DNA from: Anoplolepis gracilipes
Taxonomy: Eukaryota; Arthropoda; Insecta; Hymenoptera; Formicidae
Reading direction: 5' to 3'
Length of the DNA stretch: 64,000 nucleotides
Assembly (NCBI RefSeq): GCF_047496725.1
Contig: NC_132977.1
Span: 4,125,501 to 4,189,500 of the forward strand
The notes beneath the pieces are model-generated. The model saw only the letters and a list, made by a program, of their open reading frames with translations. It did no database searches and was not told the DNA's origin. This document shows positions 51,121 through 62,551 of this stretch, piece after piece. How positions within the stretch are numbered: the first letter of the stretch is position 1; every line of letters starts with the position of its first letter. The translations under genes were made by a program, and so were the position numbers.

Positions 51121-54005
51121 CACAAAGGTAGAATAAATAAGCTAATTAACATTTTCTACCTGGAAAAAGCTGAAATAAAGAAAGACATTAGTACAAGATA
51201 TATCTCTTTACTAAATTTATGTTTATTATATTTATGTGCTGGCAATAAACGATGAGCGTTTTACAAAAGCAGGGATTAACGAGCGGAATAACTATAAAGT
51301 TTAGCGCATAAATTTAATAAAAGCTAGTGCGTTAGATTGAGATCGTATTCCGCATTGAACCTCGGCTCGCTTCATGACAATATATCTTCATTCCGATCAT
51401 TGATCATGGCAGAATAAGGTCTTGATAAAACGCAAAGTCTCTCCGCCGCGGAAATGCAGCGTGGGAATTTCTAATTGCGATCGATCTAGGTACGATGGTT
51501 CTTCGTCGAACGTCGCGAGGATGCATAATATAATCTCTATTTAATATCGCCACTTTTTGCGGGATGAGATTTTCCCTTCCACGATTTGTTCGTTTAGTAA
51601 CGCTTTTCCCGCCACTCGAAGCAGCGATTGCCTCTCAATAAAATCGGCGATTGCTCGTCGAGGCTTGATTCACGAGAATCATGCCTCGTGATAATTTCGC
51701 GTTATCGCTAATGCGACGATACCACCGTGATTAACGTGCTATCGCTATGTTCGTCCTCCCTTTCCAGCCTCTTAAATACCGCTACTGAACCTGTTCTCTT
51801 ATCATCACCCGCGCGGAGGATACGCTTATGATTCTATCGATGAAACGAGAAATTTCCCTCCACATTCTAATGCCCCCTATCTTAATTAGGCAATTCAGAA
51901 AATAGGAATTTGTTGATTGTATCATCCTAACGTTTGAGGAATTCTGAATATCTACGGCTCTCTTTCGATTGAGATAAATCGTTCTTCTGAATTAATATGG
52001 AAAAATTATTTAGAAAATTCATGCGCGATGAAACATACTCTATCAATACGAGATTATTTTGTTGTTGAAGAATTAATTTTGCATCATATCAAGAAATAAT
52101 TTTATAATTACTAAAAGAATTTAATAAAATAAACAATAAACAAAAAAATTACGAATTACTTTCTTAAATATAAATAAAAAAGCTTCTTATGATGCAAGAA
52201 TTCTTGCAAAACAAAAGAGATAAATCTATAAAAACAGATTAATCCTTTCAATAAATACAGAAAAATGATTTTTTAAAAAGATTTATCAATGCAATCAAAT
52301 ATAATCAATTTAAATAAAATAAATTAATTGATATTTTAATAATACGAAAGAAAGAGAAATATGAACCGCATAAATGAGAGCTCTCTCTCTCTCTCCTCCT
52401 TTCTTTCTCTACAGGATCTATTATTAATTCGCAAATCCCTCGTAAAGATTCAGATTCAGGGACTTGCTGCGATTTACCCGGTGAATTATGCAGTCAAGTT
52501 GCCACTCGCGCTGATATTTAAAGGCAGCCAGACCGCGGACAGATTTACGCATAATTCCAGCGTGTAATTCTGCGCTTTTAACGGACCAGCGGTCGAGCCG
52601 TACGTCACTCTTCACAATCCGCCGTGTCTGTAAATGCCTTCTAATCTAATGATCTTACGTCGCGATCTAGTTTGTGTCGAAATGGCGTTAATTTTCTCTA
52701 ATAAATATTTTTTAAATATTTCACTCTCCGATAAGATCGTTAATTAACGAGCGGCAAAACACAGCACTTTGAAGTTACTTGCTGAATTTAATATTTCGCT
52801 GATTTAATAAAGTAAAAATATTTTTCTTTTCCAGGAGAATACAACTCTTCATATTTTTTTTTAAATGCTTCCGATTCAAGAAAAATTATCCAGCACATTT
52901 ACATCTCTAAACTTATTATTTTCAATTTAAATTACTGATAAGATATATATAATAAATAGTAAAATAGAGGTTGTAAAAAAATTAATGCATTTTTATTTTA
53001 ATTTTTATATTTATCTACTCTTATTAAAAATAAATTATATCATTTGTTTATTGCAAAAAAAATAAAAAGATAATTTAAGCGACAACACATTTACTCAAAC
53101 ATTTTAGTGTTTCTCTTTGATTATAATAATGATTAAATTTTGATAATTATTAATCGAAAAAGATGAAAATAATATAATTTCTGATGTAACCTTTCGTTCA
53201 AGGGCTACGAAACTAAAAAAATTTTCACTTTTATCTTGTATTTCTCTACCGAGTGTTGCCCCGAGTGACAAATAAATTGCATCATTGCGTCATCGGGAAT
53301 ACGATGAAATTGGCAAAACCTTTCGCGGACAGCAAAATGCGCACATATACAATTTCCGTTTCAGGAGATAATATCAGCCCTTCCGGACCGATGCATTGGA
53401 TCACAATCGATCTATGAACCGAGACCCGTATTATTTGGAAAATTACGGCCTGATTCAAGATCCGGTTCATATTTTACAATGATGACGTATTGTTACGAGT
53501 TACGGCCTAGAGTGCGGAAGCCTTCCAGCAACTGTGCAATTTCTTGTCACGACGGTGTAATACCTGTACTTGATTTTTATTCCGATTCTGATTAGCGGAC
53601 AATTATCTAGTTAGCTGCATGTCTCGCAATTTCTAGCAGACATGAATTAAAGATTTATGCAATATTTATAATAACATTCTAAATATTTACCATAGTATTA
53701 TGAGATAATGAGTTTAGTGAGAGCTCATAAATCATAAAATAACATCCAGAGATATTATTTAATATCTAGAAATAAATTTAATATCGATAAAGTCTGGCAT
53801 GTTAATTATTCTTAATTTTATATCAGCTAAATAAATAATATACTTTATTAAAGCTTAGACTTGCGACATAAAATAACGTACTTCATAAAAAAAAGTTATT
53901 TTATCACGTTTATCTTTATATTAGTATATTTAGTAAAAATTAATTAAACACATGGTGTTATAAATATTTGTATTATAGACATTGAAATTATGATCATTCT
54001 GTGTA

Positions 54006-54103
<98 letters not shown>
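54006..54103. repeat. Long GA microsatellite
   Basis: Nearly 100 bp of GA with one interruption (GAAAGA), 210 bp beyond the 3' end of the malate dehydrogenase gene. Repeat-derived Arg-Glu and Leu-Ser frames were discarded. Confidence 0.95.
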
Positions 54104-54104
<1 letters not shown>

Positions 54105-54316
54105 AAGAACGGTATTTACAAGTAAAAAGAAATGTTACAGGCGTACTTTGCAATGATTTAAATCTCATTTTATACATTATTATAGATACATAATACTATT
54201 AACTTTAATAAATATACAAATTACATAGAAAATTAGTAAAAAAAAAAAAATTACTCGAAAACCGCAAACTTAAGCGTGCCAAGAATTTATGTTTATATTA
54301 AAAATGTACTTATCTA

Positions 54317-54322
54317 TTTATT
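54317..54322 (-). terminator. Polyadenylation signal of the malate dehydrogenase gene
   Basis: Minus-strand AATAAA lies 38 bp after the stop codon at 54361. The spacing implies a very short 3' UTR. Confidence 0.55.
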
Positions 54323-54360
54323 CCGTAATAAAGATCGTAACTCCATTTTTGTAAACCACT

Positions 54361-56099
54361 TTATACATTCTTTTTGACAAACTCGTCAGCCATCACAATA
54401 TCTCGCTGAAGGATTTTCACTGCCTCGTCGATCAGATTTTGCTCGAACTTTGTGACTGTACCATATCCGAGATTCCTGTGAATGCCACGTGGTCCAAGTA
54501 GTAATTCGTTGCAGAAGAAACGCGCGTTGGTCACCGTCGATTCCACGTAAGCGGAAATGATCACATGCGGCTCATGATGAATGGCGCGGCACAATTGATG
54601 AACAAAGTACAACGTCGCTGATGCCATTGAAAACGTAGACCCACCTGCTCCCTTTTTTGCCTAAGTCATTAATATACTTATCTGAATAGTTGTATGACGG
54701 GTAATAAATTTGATTTTGGAGAAACATATAACATGAATTTTACATTAATGATGTACAAGATAAAAAAAGTTGTATACTTATATGTATATAACGTAAATAT
54801 ATTATTTTTCATTTATTTATAAAATAATTATTTATAAAATAATTTTGTCTCTTACTTGAACGACTCTTTTTCCAGCGTCTCGCACAAGCTGGACTAAAGT
54901 TCTGGTTTCTTCCTCCGTCAGAGGAACATTCGGTCTCGCTTTAGAAAATAAAGGAACTGTGGTATTATCCGCGTGGCCACCCACGACAGGAACATAAGTC
55001 TTTCTCGGTTCCTGTCCAATGGCCTCGGCGTAGAAATGCTCCGCTCGCATCTGGTCGATCTGACAGACGCCGAAGAGCCTTTCAGGCCGATAAACTCCAC
55101 GTTTCTTTAAGACTCCCGCCGCAACTGGTACCAATGAGTCCAAAGGGTTCGTCACTATGGCTATCAGAGCTTCAGGACATCTGTCTGCGCAGATATTGAT
55201 TATGTCTCTGCAGATTGCAGCGTTCTCCTATAGCGATTGATGTAAGTATATGTGAATAAAATCTTCATAGGAGGTTATCATCTTAAATTAAAGTTAATAT
55301 TTTAAAGCCTTTATTAATTCAATAAAGATTAATATATGTAATAATAATATATAAATGTAATAGTAAGTCACGCTGTCATTATTTTAAAAAAAAGTTTTTA
55401 ATTAGAACAATATTATTTAGCACCCAACATTAACATAACTCTTTATTACATACGCGATTAAATATAGACTGAATAAAAAAAATAAGAAAAAATATTTTTT
55501 TAGTTGTAAAAAAGTAGCACTCCAACATCACGTATTGTTTAGTTACCTCCAGCTAATATTCAGTATCTTTTAAATGATTGGTTTTTAAATGATTGGTTTA
55601 ATTTAATAAATTCAAGAAAATTATAACAGATTTCAAACAATTTTATTATAACAAAATACGTAAAAAATGTAATAGGTTAATTATTCGCTATAATTACCGT
55701 AAACAGTTGTCTTCTTCGCGTGCCAGGTCTTCTGGCCGCTCCTGCTGTCACGACGACTAAATCGGCGTTTTCCAAGCCCAAGGGCAGCCTATCTATACCT
55801 TTAAATCCTCGAACAAGCAATCTCGTAGGTATATGATTTAGCTCTTCTACGATTCCCTCGGGATCGCTTCGATTGCAAAGTCGAAGCTCGGTAAGACCAC
55901 CCGGATATGTCTTCAACAAATGTGCCAAAGACTTGCCGACTCCACCAAGACCAACGATAGCGACTCGACATCTTCTGATGTACTTCAATTCCTCGCGCTC
56001 TTTCATAGGATGCTCGTTTTTCATACGATTAAAAGCCATACACCTCCGCTCATCGATTTTCTGAAGGGATTTACGTATCAGCCTGATGGTACTGTACAT
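54361..56099 (-). CDS. Divergent mitochondrial-type malate dehydrogenase
   Basis: Three phase-0 exons (56099-55698, 55227-54856, 54660-54361) encode 357 aa. The start MYSTIRLIRKSLQ resembles a mitochondrial presequence; an in-frame ATG 23 codons further up is less likely. The Rossmann glycine motif is GLGGVG (residues 50-55). Malate dehydrogenase interconverts malate and oxaloacetate with NAD(H). Catalytic features are present: substrate-loop arginines in AARRPGTRRRQLF (123-133), NPLDS (161-165), the IDQMRA arginine R195 and the VGGH histidine H219, with the AKKGAGGSTFSMA block and the LLLGPRGI..NLG segment near the C-terminus. Two departures are notable: the Asp that normally contacts the adenosine ribose is Asn76 followed by Arg77, and the usual NPVNS is NPLDS. 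Length is slightly above the family norm. It is probably a diverged paralogue rather than the housekeeping enzyme. It is head to head with an adenylate kinase. Confidence 0.88.
55228..55697 (-). other. First intron of the malate dehydrogenase gene
   Basis: Bounded by ACG|GTAATT and CGCTATAG|GAGAAC. AT-rich, with a local duplication of TTTTTAAATGATTGGTT near 55570. Nothing else seen. Confidence 0.7.
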
Positions 56100-56856
56100 T
56101 TTGCAACTAGAAGAACGAAGCAAATTCCTATTATGAAATGTATGACAGACATATCTATGCATACACATTACTTATATAAGCCCACATATTGCATAAAGAA
56201 TATTTATTTATTTATTTTCTTAGTAAATTGTTAATGTTAGAATATATTAGTATGTATAAATAAAAGATATAATTGCGAAAAGTATATTAAGAATAAAATT
56301 GAAATAGGTTAATATTCTTTCCACATAAAATATGGAAATTATGAAAAAATATGAAAAATTGCATTATACAAAATTTTTGTAGAATTAGAATAAATGATAT
56401 CAAAGTAAGTAAAAAAATATATTTACAATGAAACTAAATAATTACTACCATTTTTTTTCTTCTTGAGAGTATGGGACAAATTACCAACGATCGAAAATGT
56501 GGATGATTGCTTTAGCCGCAATGTAAGTCGTTGTATAGTAAATGCATAATCATTGTATAGTAAAATTATACTCTAAATGGTAACAAAATTTTGAATAAAC
56601 ATAATTATAAAAGCCGTCAAATACTATTAATTTATTATATTTTTCCGTAACATATTGCTCCTATGTTCGCGATTATCTAAAAATCGATACTTTTCTATCA
56701 TTACATATTACGTATTTAGAGAACTTCAAGGTTCTTAATATATCGTATTAGCGTGTTACAAACTCTATTCTTCGTATAATTTCTCTTACATATAAAATAG
56801 AACGTAATACTTAATTTCAATAATTACTATTACAATAGTATTTATAAAGAATAAAA
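56100..56856. promoter_or_regulatory. Shared upstream region of a head-to-head gene pair
   Basis: The 757 bp separate the start codons of the malate dehydrogenase (-) and adenylate kinase (+) genes. The stretch is AT-rich and has no recognised exon, so it must hold both promoters unless leader exons lie elsewhere. No clear TATA/initiator pair was identified. Confidence 0.45.
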
Positions 56857-57910
56857 ATGGGACTCAATTGCGTGAGGCCCGTCGATCCTTTGTGTGCTAT
56901 GATTCCAAGAAGCAACAAGCTCGATGTTTCAACAATTATAGAATCAAGATTACCGATTATTTTCTTAATTGGAGGTCCAGGAGCAGGAAAATGTTTGTTA
57001 TCTTCTTATATTTACGATACTCAATAATAGACATTTTTAAAATTATCAATTTTTTTTCCATTGTTTATAAATTCTTCTAGTTATTGAAGATATTACGCAA
57101 CAGAAAAAAAGAATTCGCCAAATTTATAGAATATTATCTAATTTCTGTCACAATTTTAATGAAATTCTTGTATATTATTACAATAATTATGTAATAATAA
57201 TATTTTTTCATATATATATAAACAAATAATAATAATTATACATTTTTAATTGTATAATTAGATTTATTATTTAATAATAATTTATTTAATAGTATTTAAT
57301 ATTAAATAATAATTTATTATTTAATAATAATTCAGGAACAATTTTTCTTCCTGCAGCAACACAGTGTATACGAATAGGAGAGCATTATGGTTTTTGCACT
57401 ATTATAACCAGAGACTTATTGCGTAATGAAATAGCCACCGGTTCACAGAAAGGTGTTATCCTGGCATATCTGATATCCGACGGTAAACTAGTTCCCGCAG
57501 ATGTCATGGTGGAACTCATCAAAGCAAAGATGCTGAGCACCTTTAATAACTCGAGGGGTTTTTTGGTGAGCGGATTTCCCCGAGACAAAGCACAGTGTAA
57601 ATACTTTAACGATCATGTGCGGCCGCCGGATCTCGTCCTGTACCTGTACGTCAGAGACTCGCTGCTGATGGACAGGATCTCAGCCAGAACCATCACCGCC
57701 ACCGAACGACAGACCCGTAAGTTCGATGAATATGTGCAGCGAATCAAGGACGAAGGCAAAATGATCAAATCAGTTCTAAGGTTGTATAAAAAACAACTAG
57801 TGGTCATCAACGGCGAGAACGACGAAACGGAAGTTTTCGCGGATATTTGCAAGGCGATCGATAATGTCCTGAAAAACTTTCCGAGTACGTCTGTCAAAAC
57901 GGCCGATTAA
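56857..57910 (+). CDS. Divergent adenylate kinase (AK1/AK5-like)
   Basis: Two exons (56857-56992 and 57357-57910) join in phase 1 across GGAAAAT|GTTTG and CCTGCAG|CAACAC, giving 229 aa. The join restores the P-loop GGPGAGKSTQC. Adenylate kinases transfer phosphate between ATP and AMP. Matching blocks are DLLRNEI (AMP-site arginine kept), GKLVP, SRGFLVSGFPRD (Arg after FP kept), LVLYLYV, and ARTITATERQTRKFDEYVQR over the lid, where the arginines equivalent to the lid residues seem kept. Differences: the STGD motif is ITRD, with Arg for the conserved Gly; the Asp before GFPR is Ser; and the lid RxDD is RKFDE. Activity may therefore be altered. The N-terminal 30 residues before the P-loop are longer than in AK1. 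Confidence 0.85.
56993..57356 (+). other. Intron of the adenylate kinase gene
   Basis: A 364-bp AT-rich intron inside the P-loop codons, with several TTATTTAATAATAA repeats near its 3' end. Otherwise featureless. Confidence 0.7.
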
Positions 57911-59775
57911 AACCTGTTCGTATATATTGTGTTAAACTAGCGATACTCGAATTCAGTGTCGATTATCACATGTAAAATATAATTAATAGAGTTAATATAA
58001 TATAATATAATTAATAGAGATTCATACAGACTCTTGAATTGCAAAAGCTGTGTTTTGTACGTGCTATGTTAGTATTAAAATAATTATTATATAATTATTA
58101 AAATAATCATTATATGTGTATATATACGTGCAGAAATTATAATTATTAATAAATATATTATGACAAAAAAAACGACAGGATGTAAAAATAGAGACAAATA
58201 ACCTTAATATTATTATCTATGTACGTGATTAATTGATCACCAAATTTATTTCTGGAAAGCTATTTACTTTTAAATGTCGAGCTGTTTCAATATACAATAA
58301 GTACCAACGCTCGGAATGTGAACAAGGGTGGAAACGCTAAGGGTGAACAACGGTAACGATGTAATGAAAAACCGTTGGTTTTTATTCGCCACCGATAAAT
58401 TATCATTATATGGTATGTATACAGAATGTGAAACATTCGAAACTAACGCATTGACAACTTATATCTCTTATAATATATATATATATAAATATATTAAATT
58501 ATAAAAATTTTTGCAAAAACTTTATGTGATATTTATATCTATGCCTATACGTTTTCACATTTATATACATATTTCAATATAAAATTATTATTTTGGTATT
58601 GCATTATTTTTTTATAAATCGACTTTATTATCAAAAGTTTGTTAAAAATGATTATATTGAATTTATATTTCGATGAAAAAAAGCTTCTAACAATATAACA
58701 TTTTTATAAAAATCATTGCAATTTTATCGTTTCCTTTAAATGCGACGGATGAACCTCTTTGCTGTTAAATATCATTATTATATCGAAGGTCATAATTTTT
58801 TTATTCAGCAGAATCTTGGCGTATAATATCTCACGTTACGTGGGTATCTGTGCTAAAAAAGGTTCTTTTTTCTGAGAACTCATGTAGAGCGACACACATC
58901 CGTCTTTATCATACATGCATGAAAATAACGCTCATCTAAGGAACATTGCACAAAGACGCGCTAAGAAAGCACAGGCGTGTAAATTTGCGGGGTGATGCTT
59001 GAGATGTGCACACCGATCCGAGCATCCCCTTTGAGGTATTCATTGAGGGAGGAAGAGCAACTTCCTCTTCGCTGCTCGTTCTACTTTCTAGCGTGTGGCA
59101 TTAAACGAGACGAACGCGAGTTTGATAGATGTCCCGCAAATACTCAGTTTCTAAGAAATTGATCATACACGTATTGAAATAATCGTATTAAGGTGTATTT
59201 TCAAAAACTTTAATTATTATGATAAGAATTATACGAAATAATATAATTAAATTTATTTCAAATATGTATGTCGCAAAAATCTGTAAACATTTCAATTTTA
59301 CTAAAATTTGTGTAACATAAACTCACTCACAATATAAAATCAAATTAAATCTACACAAAATCACGTATTTTGTTTTAAGAAACAGTGTCAAGTTTTATAT
59401 TTTTTTTTCTTGAAAATGTATCATAATAAATAGAACAAAAAATTCATACGTAAACTGATAAAACAAGGAATCAATAAGCTGAATAAGCTGAATAAAGTTT
59501 AAATATTTTGTTGATAACACATGAATTGAAAATTAATTTTGAATCCAATTTAAAATCAAATATTTCACGATGAGATGTCTAAAATTGAAAATCGGAAGTA
59601 CTACAAGTACTATAAGTTTGAATCTAATTAAAATTTAATAATTTTTATCATGTGTTTGTAAAGCGTCCATTCATTCACCATACTTAAGCCGTAATATATT
59701 AGTCTATATAAAAAGAGATGCAGATATAAGTTTATCGTAAACACGTATCTTTATATAATGCAAACATTTCCTGTA
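57911..59775. other. Intergenic AT-rich region
   Basis: An AATAAA at 58148-58153 may end the adenylate kinase transcript. A moderately GC-rich patch at about 58940-59120 has no supported frame. No gene recognised. Confidence 0.5.
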
Positions 59776-60560
59776 CAACATATTCGAATGATTGATCAGC
59801 GTCACCGTACCATTTCTACCCCCGTACACACCCCAAATCCACCCTGCCGTCCCATAACGCGCATTCCCATGTACTAGAACGAGCACGGGCGCACACCCCT
59901 TCTCCCTCCCTCCCCCGCTACTCATCCCCGACTTTCCACGCGGCTTTGTATCCCGAATTGCGATTGTCTGCGTGTACCCACGCACACCATCATGTCGACG
60001 ACAAGTAACTCGACGGTTGTGTGTTTGCATCCCCCATCGCCCCAAGCCAACCCTGCAGCGCGGGTGGATGGGTGGTTGGCTGCGTTTATGAGGCCGCGAG
60101 CCCGAAATTGAAAGGCATCCAGTCTTACGCGGGGGGAAGAGAGCGCATGGGGAGGGAGGGTTGGTGCCGCGGGAGGGGGGGGGGACGCGCAGCAGTCACT
60201 GACAAGCGAAAGAGCGTATCAGAGGGTAATCCTATTGGTGGACGCCGGCGTCGCGACGTCCCGACATCATTGGTCCATCTGAGATCCACGGGGCGTGGCG
60301 ACGCCGGTTTAGTAGGGGAGGAAGGGGTTGTTGCATCCCTGGCAACGATTACCAGAAGGCAACCGGGGTACGGCAGAAATCCAGCATGGCGGCGACCCGG
60401 CAACAACCCCTTAAGCGCCGCCGGGCTCTCACCCACTGCCACAACCACCACAACGATGTCCGGCGTCGGTCGTTACCGATTACTCGCGCTCACTTTCTCG
60501 TGGATCTCGCTCGATTTGTTCGGGGGATCGCTTCAGGAATCGAAAGTTTGATCACGATCG
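59776..60560 (+). promoter_or_regulatory. GC- and CpG-rich island, probable promoter region
   Basis: This 0.8-kb stretch is strikingly GC-rich against an AT-rich background. It contains G/C homopolymer-like runs (GGGAGGGGGGGGGG near 60174), two ATTGG motifs (inverted CCAAT, near 60232 and 60269), and a perfect palindrome GACGCCGGCGTC at 60241-60252. Long frames on both strands follow composition rather than real codon use. A 32-codon frame from 60457 (MSGVGRYRLLALTF, hydrophobic) has no donor. Together with 61.0-62.0 kb it looks like the 5' region of the gene starting at 62552. Confidence 0.5.
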
Positions 60561-61020
60561 ATTAATCGCACCGCTAACGACTCCTTTTGAATGTTGATTC
60601 TTTGGCGACGACGACTGGGAAAATTGTATCACCTGAGATTTTCTCTTCATAGAAATATAGCAAGGGGAAAATGCTATTCATTTTTAGAAACTGAGAACTT
60701 TGACAAATTGATTTGTTTATATTTTTTTCAATATTAATAAGATATGTTATAAATAAAATGTGTAAATATACGTGATATTCTGTAATAATTATATATTTCT
60801 TATATAATAACTCAATATTTTGCCTTAGTAAATTATTATCAAATATTCTCTTGTTATATATTAAACAAAAAGTAAATTGTTTCATATCGCAATATTATTT
60901 AAAAAAATATCTAAACGTCCAAACTATATAAAAGGGAATTAATTATAATCATCAAGTTCTACTTTAAAATCTTTGCATCTCCATTCAATCTCACTCAAGC
61001 TAGATTCGATTAATTCACGA
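60561..61020. other. AT-rich gap between the two GC-rich blocks
   Basis: Returns abruptly to AT-rich sequence. No exon or promoter signal recognised; it may be intronic. Confidence 0.4.
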
Positions 61021-61084
61021 CGGATCAAAGGACCCTCCTGCTATTTAGCGTATCGTCACTTTTTATCCAGACGAAGCTACGCCG

Positions 61085-61147
61085 ATGCCGAAGCGACCCG
61101 GCAAAGAGAGAGCCTCGCCAACGATCAACAATTGCAGCGATGCTCAG
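61085..61147 (+). CDS. Candidate first coding exon (21 codons)
   Basis: ATG at 61085 opens MPKRPGKERASPTINNCSDA and the 63-bp frame ends at CTCAG|GTAGTC in phase 0. The exon at 62552 is open in the matching phase, so joining would read DAQ-EIIKYMKET. The donor is mediocre, and without splicing the frame stops after 14 more codons. This is one of two alternatives for the 5' end of the gene at the right edge; the other is the non-coding leader ending at 61980. Confidence 0.3.
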
Positions 61148-61215
61148 GTAGTCGTCGTCGTTCCCCGCGAAAGTATCTCCCTTCCGTAGGGGTAGTTTGG
61201 TCCAGGTCGCCGCGA

Positions 61216-61249
61216 GGTGGGAGATGCCAGGCAGATGTCATCTCCCACC
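61216..61249. repeat. Perfect 11-bp stem hairpin
   Basis: GGTGGGAGATG (61216-61226) pairs perfectly with CATCTCCCACC (61239-61249) across a 12-base loop. It lies in the GC-rich 5' region and would form a stable structure in RNA or single-stranded DNA. Confidence 0.8.
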
Positions 61250-61270
61250 CCGAAGGGGTCGGCGCAGGCG

Positions 61271-61286
61271 CGTCGTCGCGACGACG
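61271..61286. repeat. 16-bp perfect CG palindrome
   Basis: CGTCGTCGCGACGACG reads the same on both strands and is followed by a second palindrome, GTCGCGAC. Part of the CpG-rich block. Confidence 0.8.
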
Positions 61287-61332
61287 GGCGTCGCGACGAG
61301 GCGCCGCGTCAAACGTGGAGGCTATAGGTTAA

Positions 61333-61668
61333 ATCCTCCCGCTCCTCGTTTTTGTCGTTTTTCCGGCGTTGCCTCCTGATCCCGCCTTCAAAAGTGCCGG
61401 TGGACCAATCGGCGCCGGGCGTTGCTCGCCCGCTGCCTCCGACGGCACGGCAAGCACCACGACCACGACGACGGCGGCGGCGTCGGCGGCGGTGACGACG
61501 ACAACGACGACGACGACGACGCCGACGTCATCCGCGGGTAACGGCGACTCGCCGCCGAGATCCCGGATCGGGATCGCCGCAGACGTCATACGCCAATCTG
61601 ACATCGACGAACGATCGTTCCCGCTTGCGCTTACGTCGATCTCGAAGCTGAACGAACGTCAATCTTGA
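61333..61668 (+). other. Thr/Ala-rich open frame over ACG/GCG repeats
   Basis: The frame is open from 61333 and stops with TGA at 61666-61668. It is dominated by ACG and GCG triplets (poly-Thr and poly-Ala) at 61456-61525, then reads RSRIGIAADVIRQ. There is no clear start codon or acceptor. GC content alone can keep such frames open, so I do not call it a gene. It may be 5' UTR. Confidence 0.25.
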
Positions 61669-61680
61669 CAGTGCCAACGC

Positions 61681-61980
61681 AATATCGGTTATCAAGTATC
61701 TTCTTATCTTGCATTTAGCATTCGATCGTGTCGGTCTAGATCACGCATCGTCAAGCCTCTTTCAGGCTTCATTCAGAATTGCTGAGGTGCTTTTACGCGT
61801 CGCTAATATCGGTAGTGAGATTTAGCTGAGTTGGAGAACTAAATGATCGTAGATCGAATTGAGTCGAGCGGTTAAAAAATTTGGTGATCGTAGATTTAAG
61901 AGGGTGGAGAAGTCAGTGAACGCACAGGAAGTGACTTACGTGCCGCAGTGTGGGTACGCTAAAACCTGGAGTTATCCTAG
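61681..61980 (+). other. Candidate untranslated leader exon
   Basis: The stretch ends in TTATCCTAG|GTAAGAG, a near-perfect splice donor at 61981, without a long coding frame before it. It could splice to the TTTACACAG acceptor at 62551. The start of the exon is unknown. Confidence 0.4.
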
Positions 61981-62551
61981 GTAAGAGTTTGCAATGATTT
62001 TTAATAAATAAATAATAGAGAAAGAGACGGAGAGAAAGAATGTGTGCATGTGTATGTAAACTTGGAATATATTAAAATTTACTTTGAAAGAGGTGAACTA
62101 TTTCTGATAATGATACGTCAAGTTAAAAAATATTTTTTAGAATTAAGAAATTAAAAAAAAATAAAAACAAACAATTAAGAAGTTTTTGCTGGCAATATAT
62201 GAACGGATATAACAAAGATTACTTTTTAATTGTTACAATAATTATCTTGGAAAAATTACTTGCACTAGATTGCACCTTTCAATTAGCCAAATCCAATTAA
62301 TGATATTTTTTTTTAATAAAATAAATAAAAAATACATTATTGGAAGAAATATTTTTGGATCACAAAAATAAATATGTCGTATCTTACATAGTATATAATT
62401 ATTTATTGTTGTATTTGAAATAAATTTTCAATTAAATAAGCTGAAGTAGATTACACATCTTTTTAAGAATAACTGCAACAAATTCGAAAGTAAACTGTAA
62501 AAGATAATGATTAAATTTTACATTCATATGTTTTATATTTAATTTACACAG

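Larger units (their letters stand above)
43390..54316. other. Long region without recognised coding sequence
   Basis: Nearly 11 kb separate the signal-peptide exon of the ADAMTS-like gene from the malate dehydrogenase gene. The first 120 bp (43390-43510) are GC-rich and form at least part of the 5' UTR of the ADAMTS-like gene. A minus-strand core promoter lies at about 47.9 kb. GC-richer patches occur near 45600-46100, 48880-49100, 50040-50230 and 51350-51800, and may be enhancers or unseen exons. Open frames in the region lack splice or family support. Confidence 0.5.

Noticed and set aside
53944..54193. Open frames on both strands over a GA tract
   Set aside because: Repeat artefacts without splice sites or family support.
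60021..60551. 176-codon plus-strand and 108-codon minus-strand frames in the GC-rich island
   Set aside because: High GC content removes stop codons on both strands; the sequences are low in real domain content and have no start or splice support.
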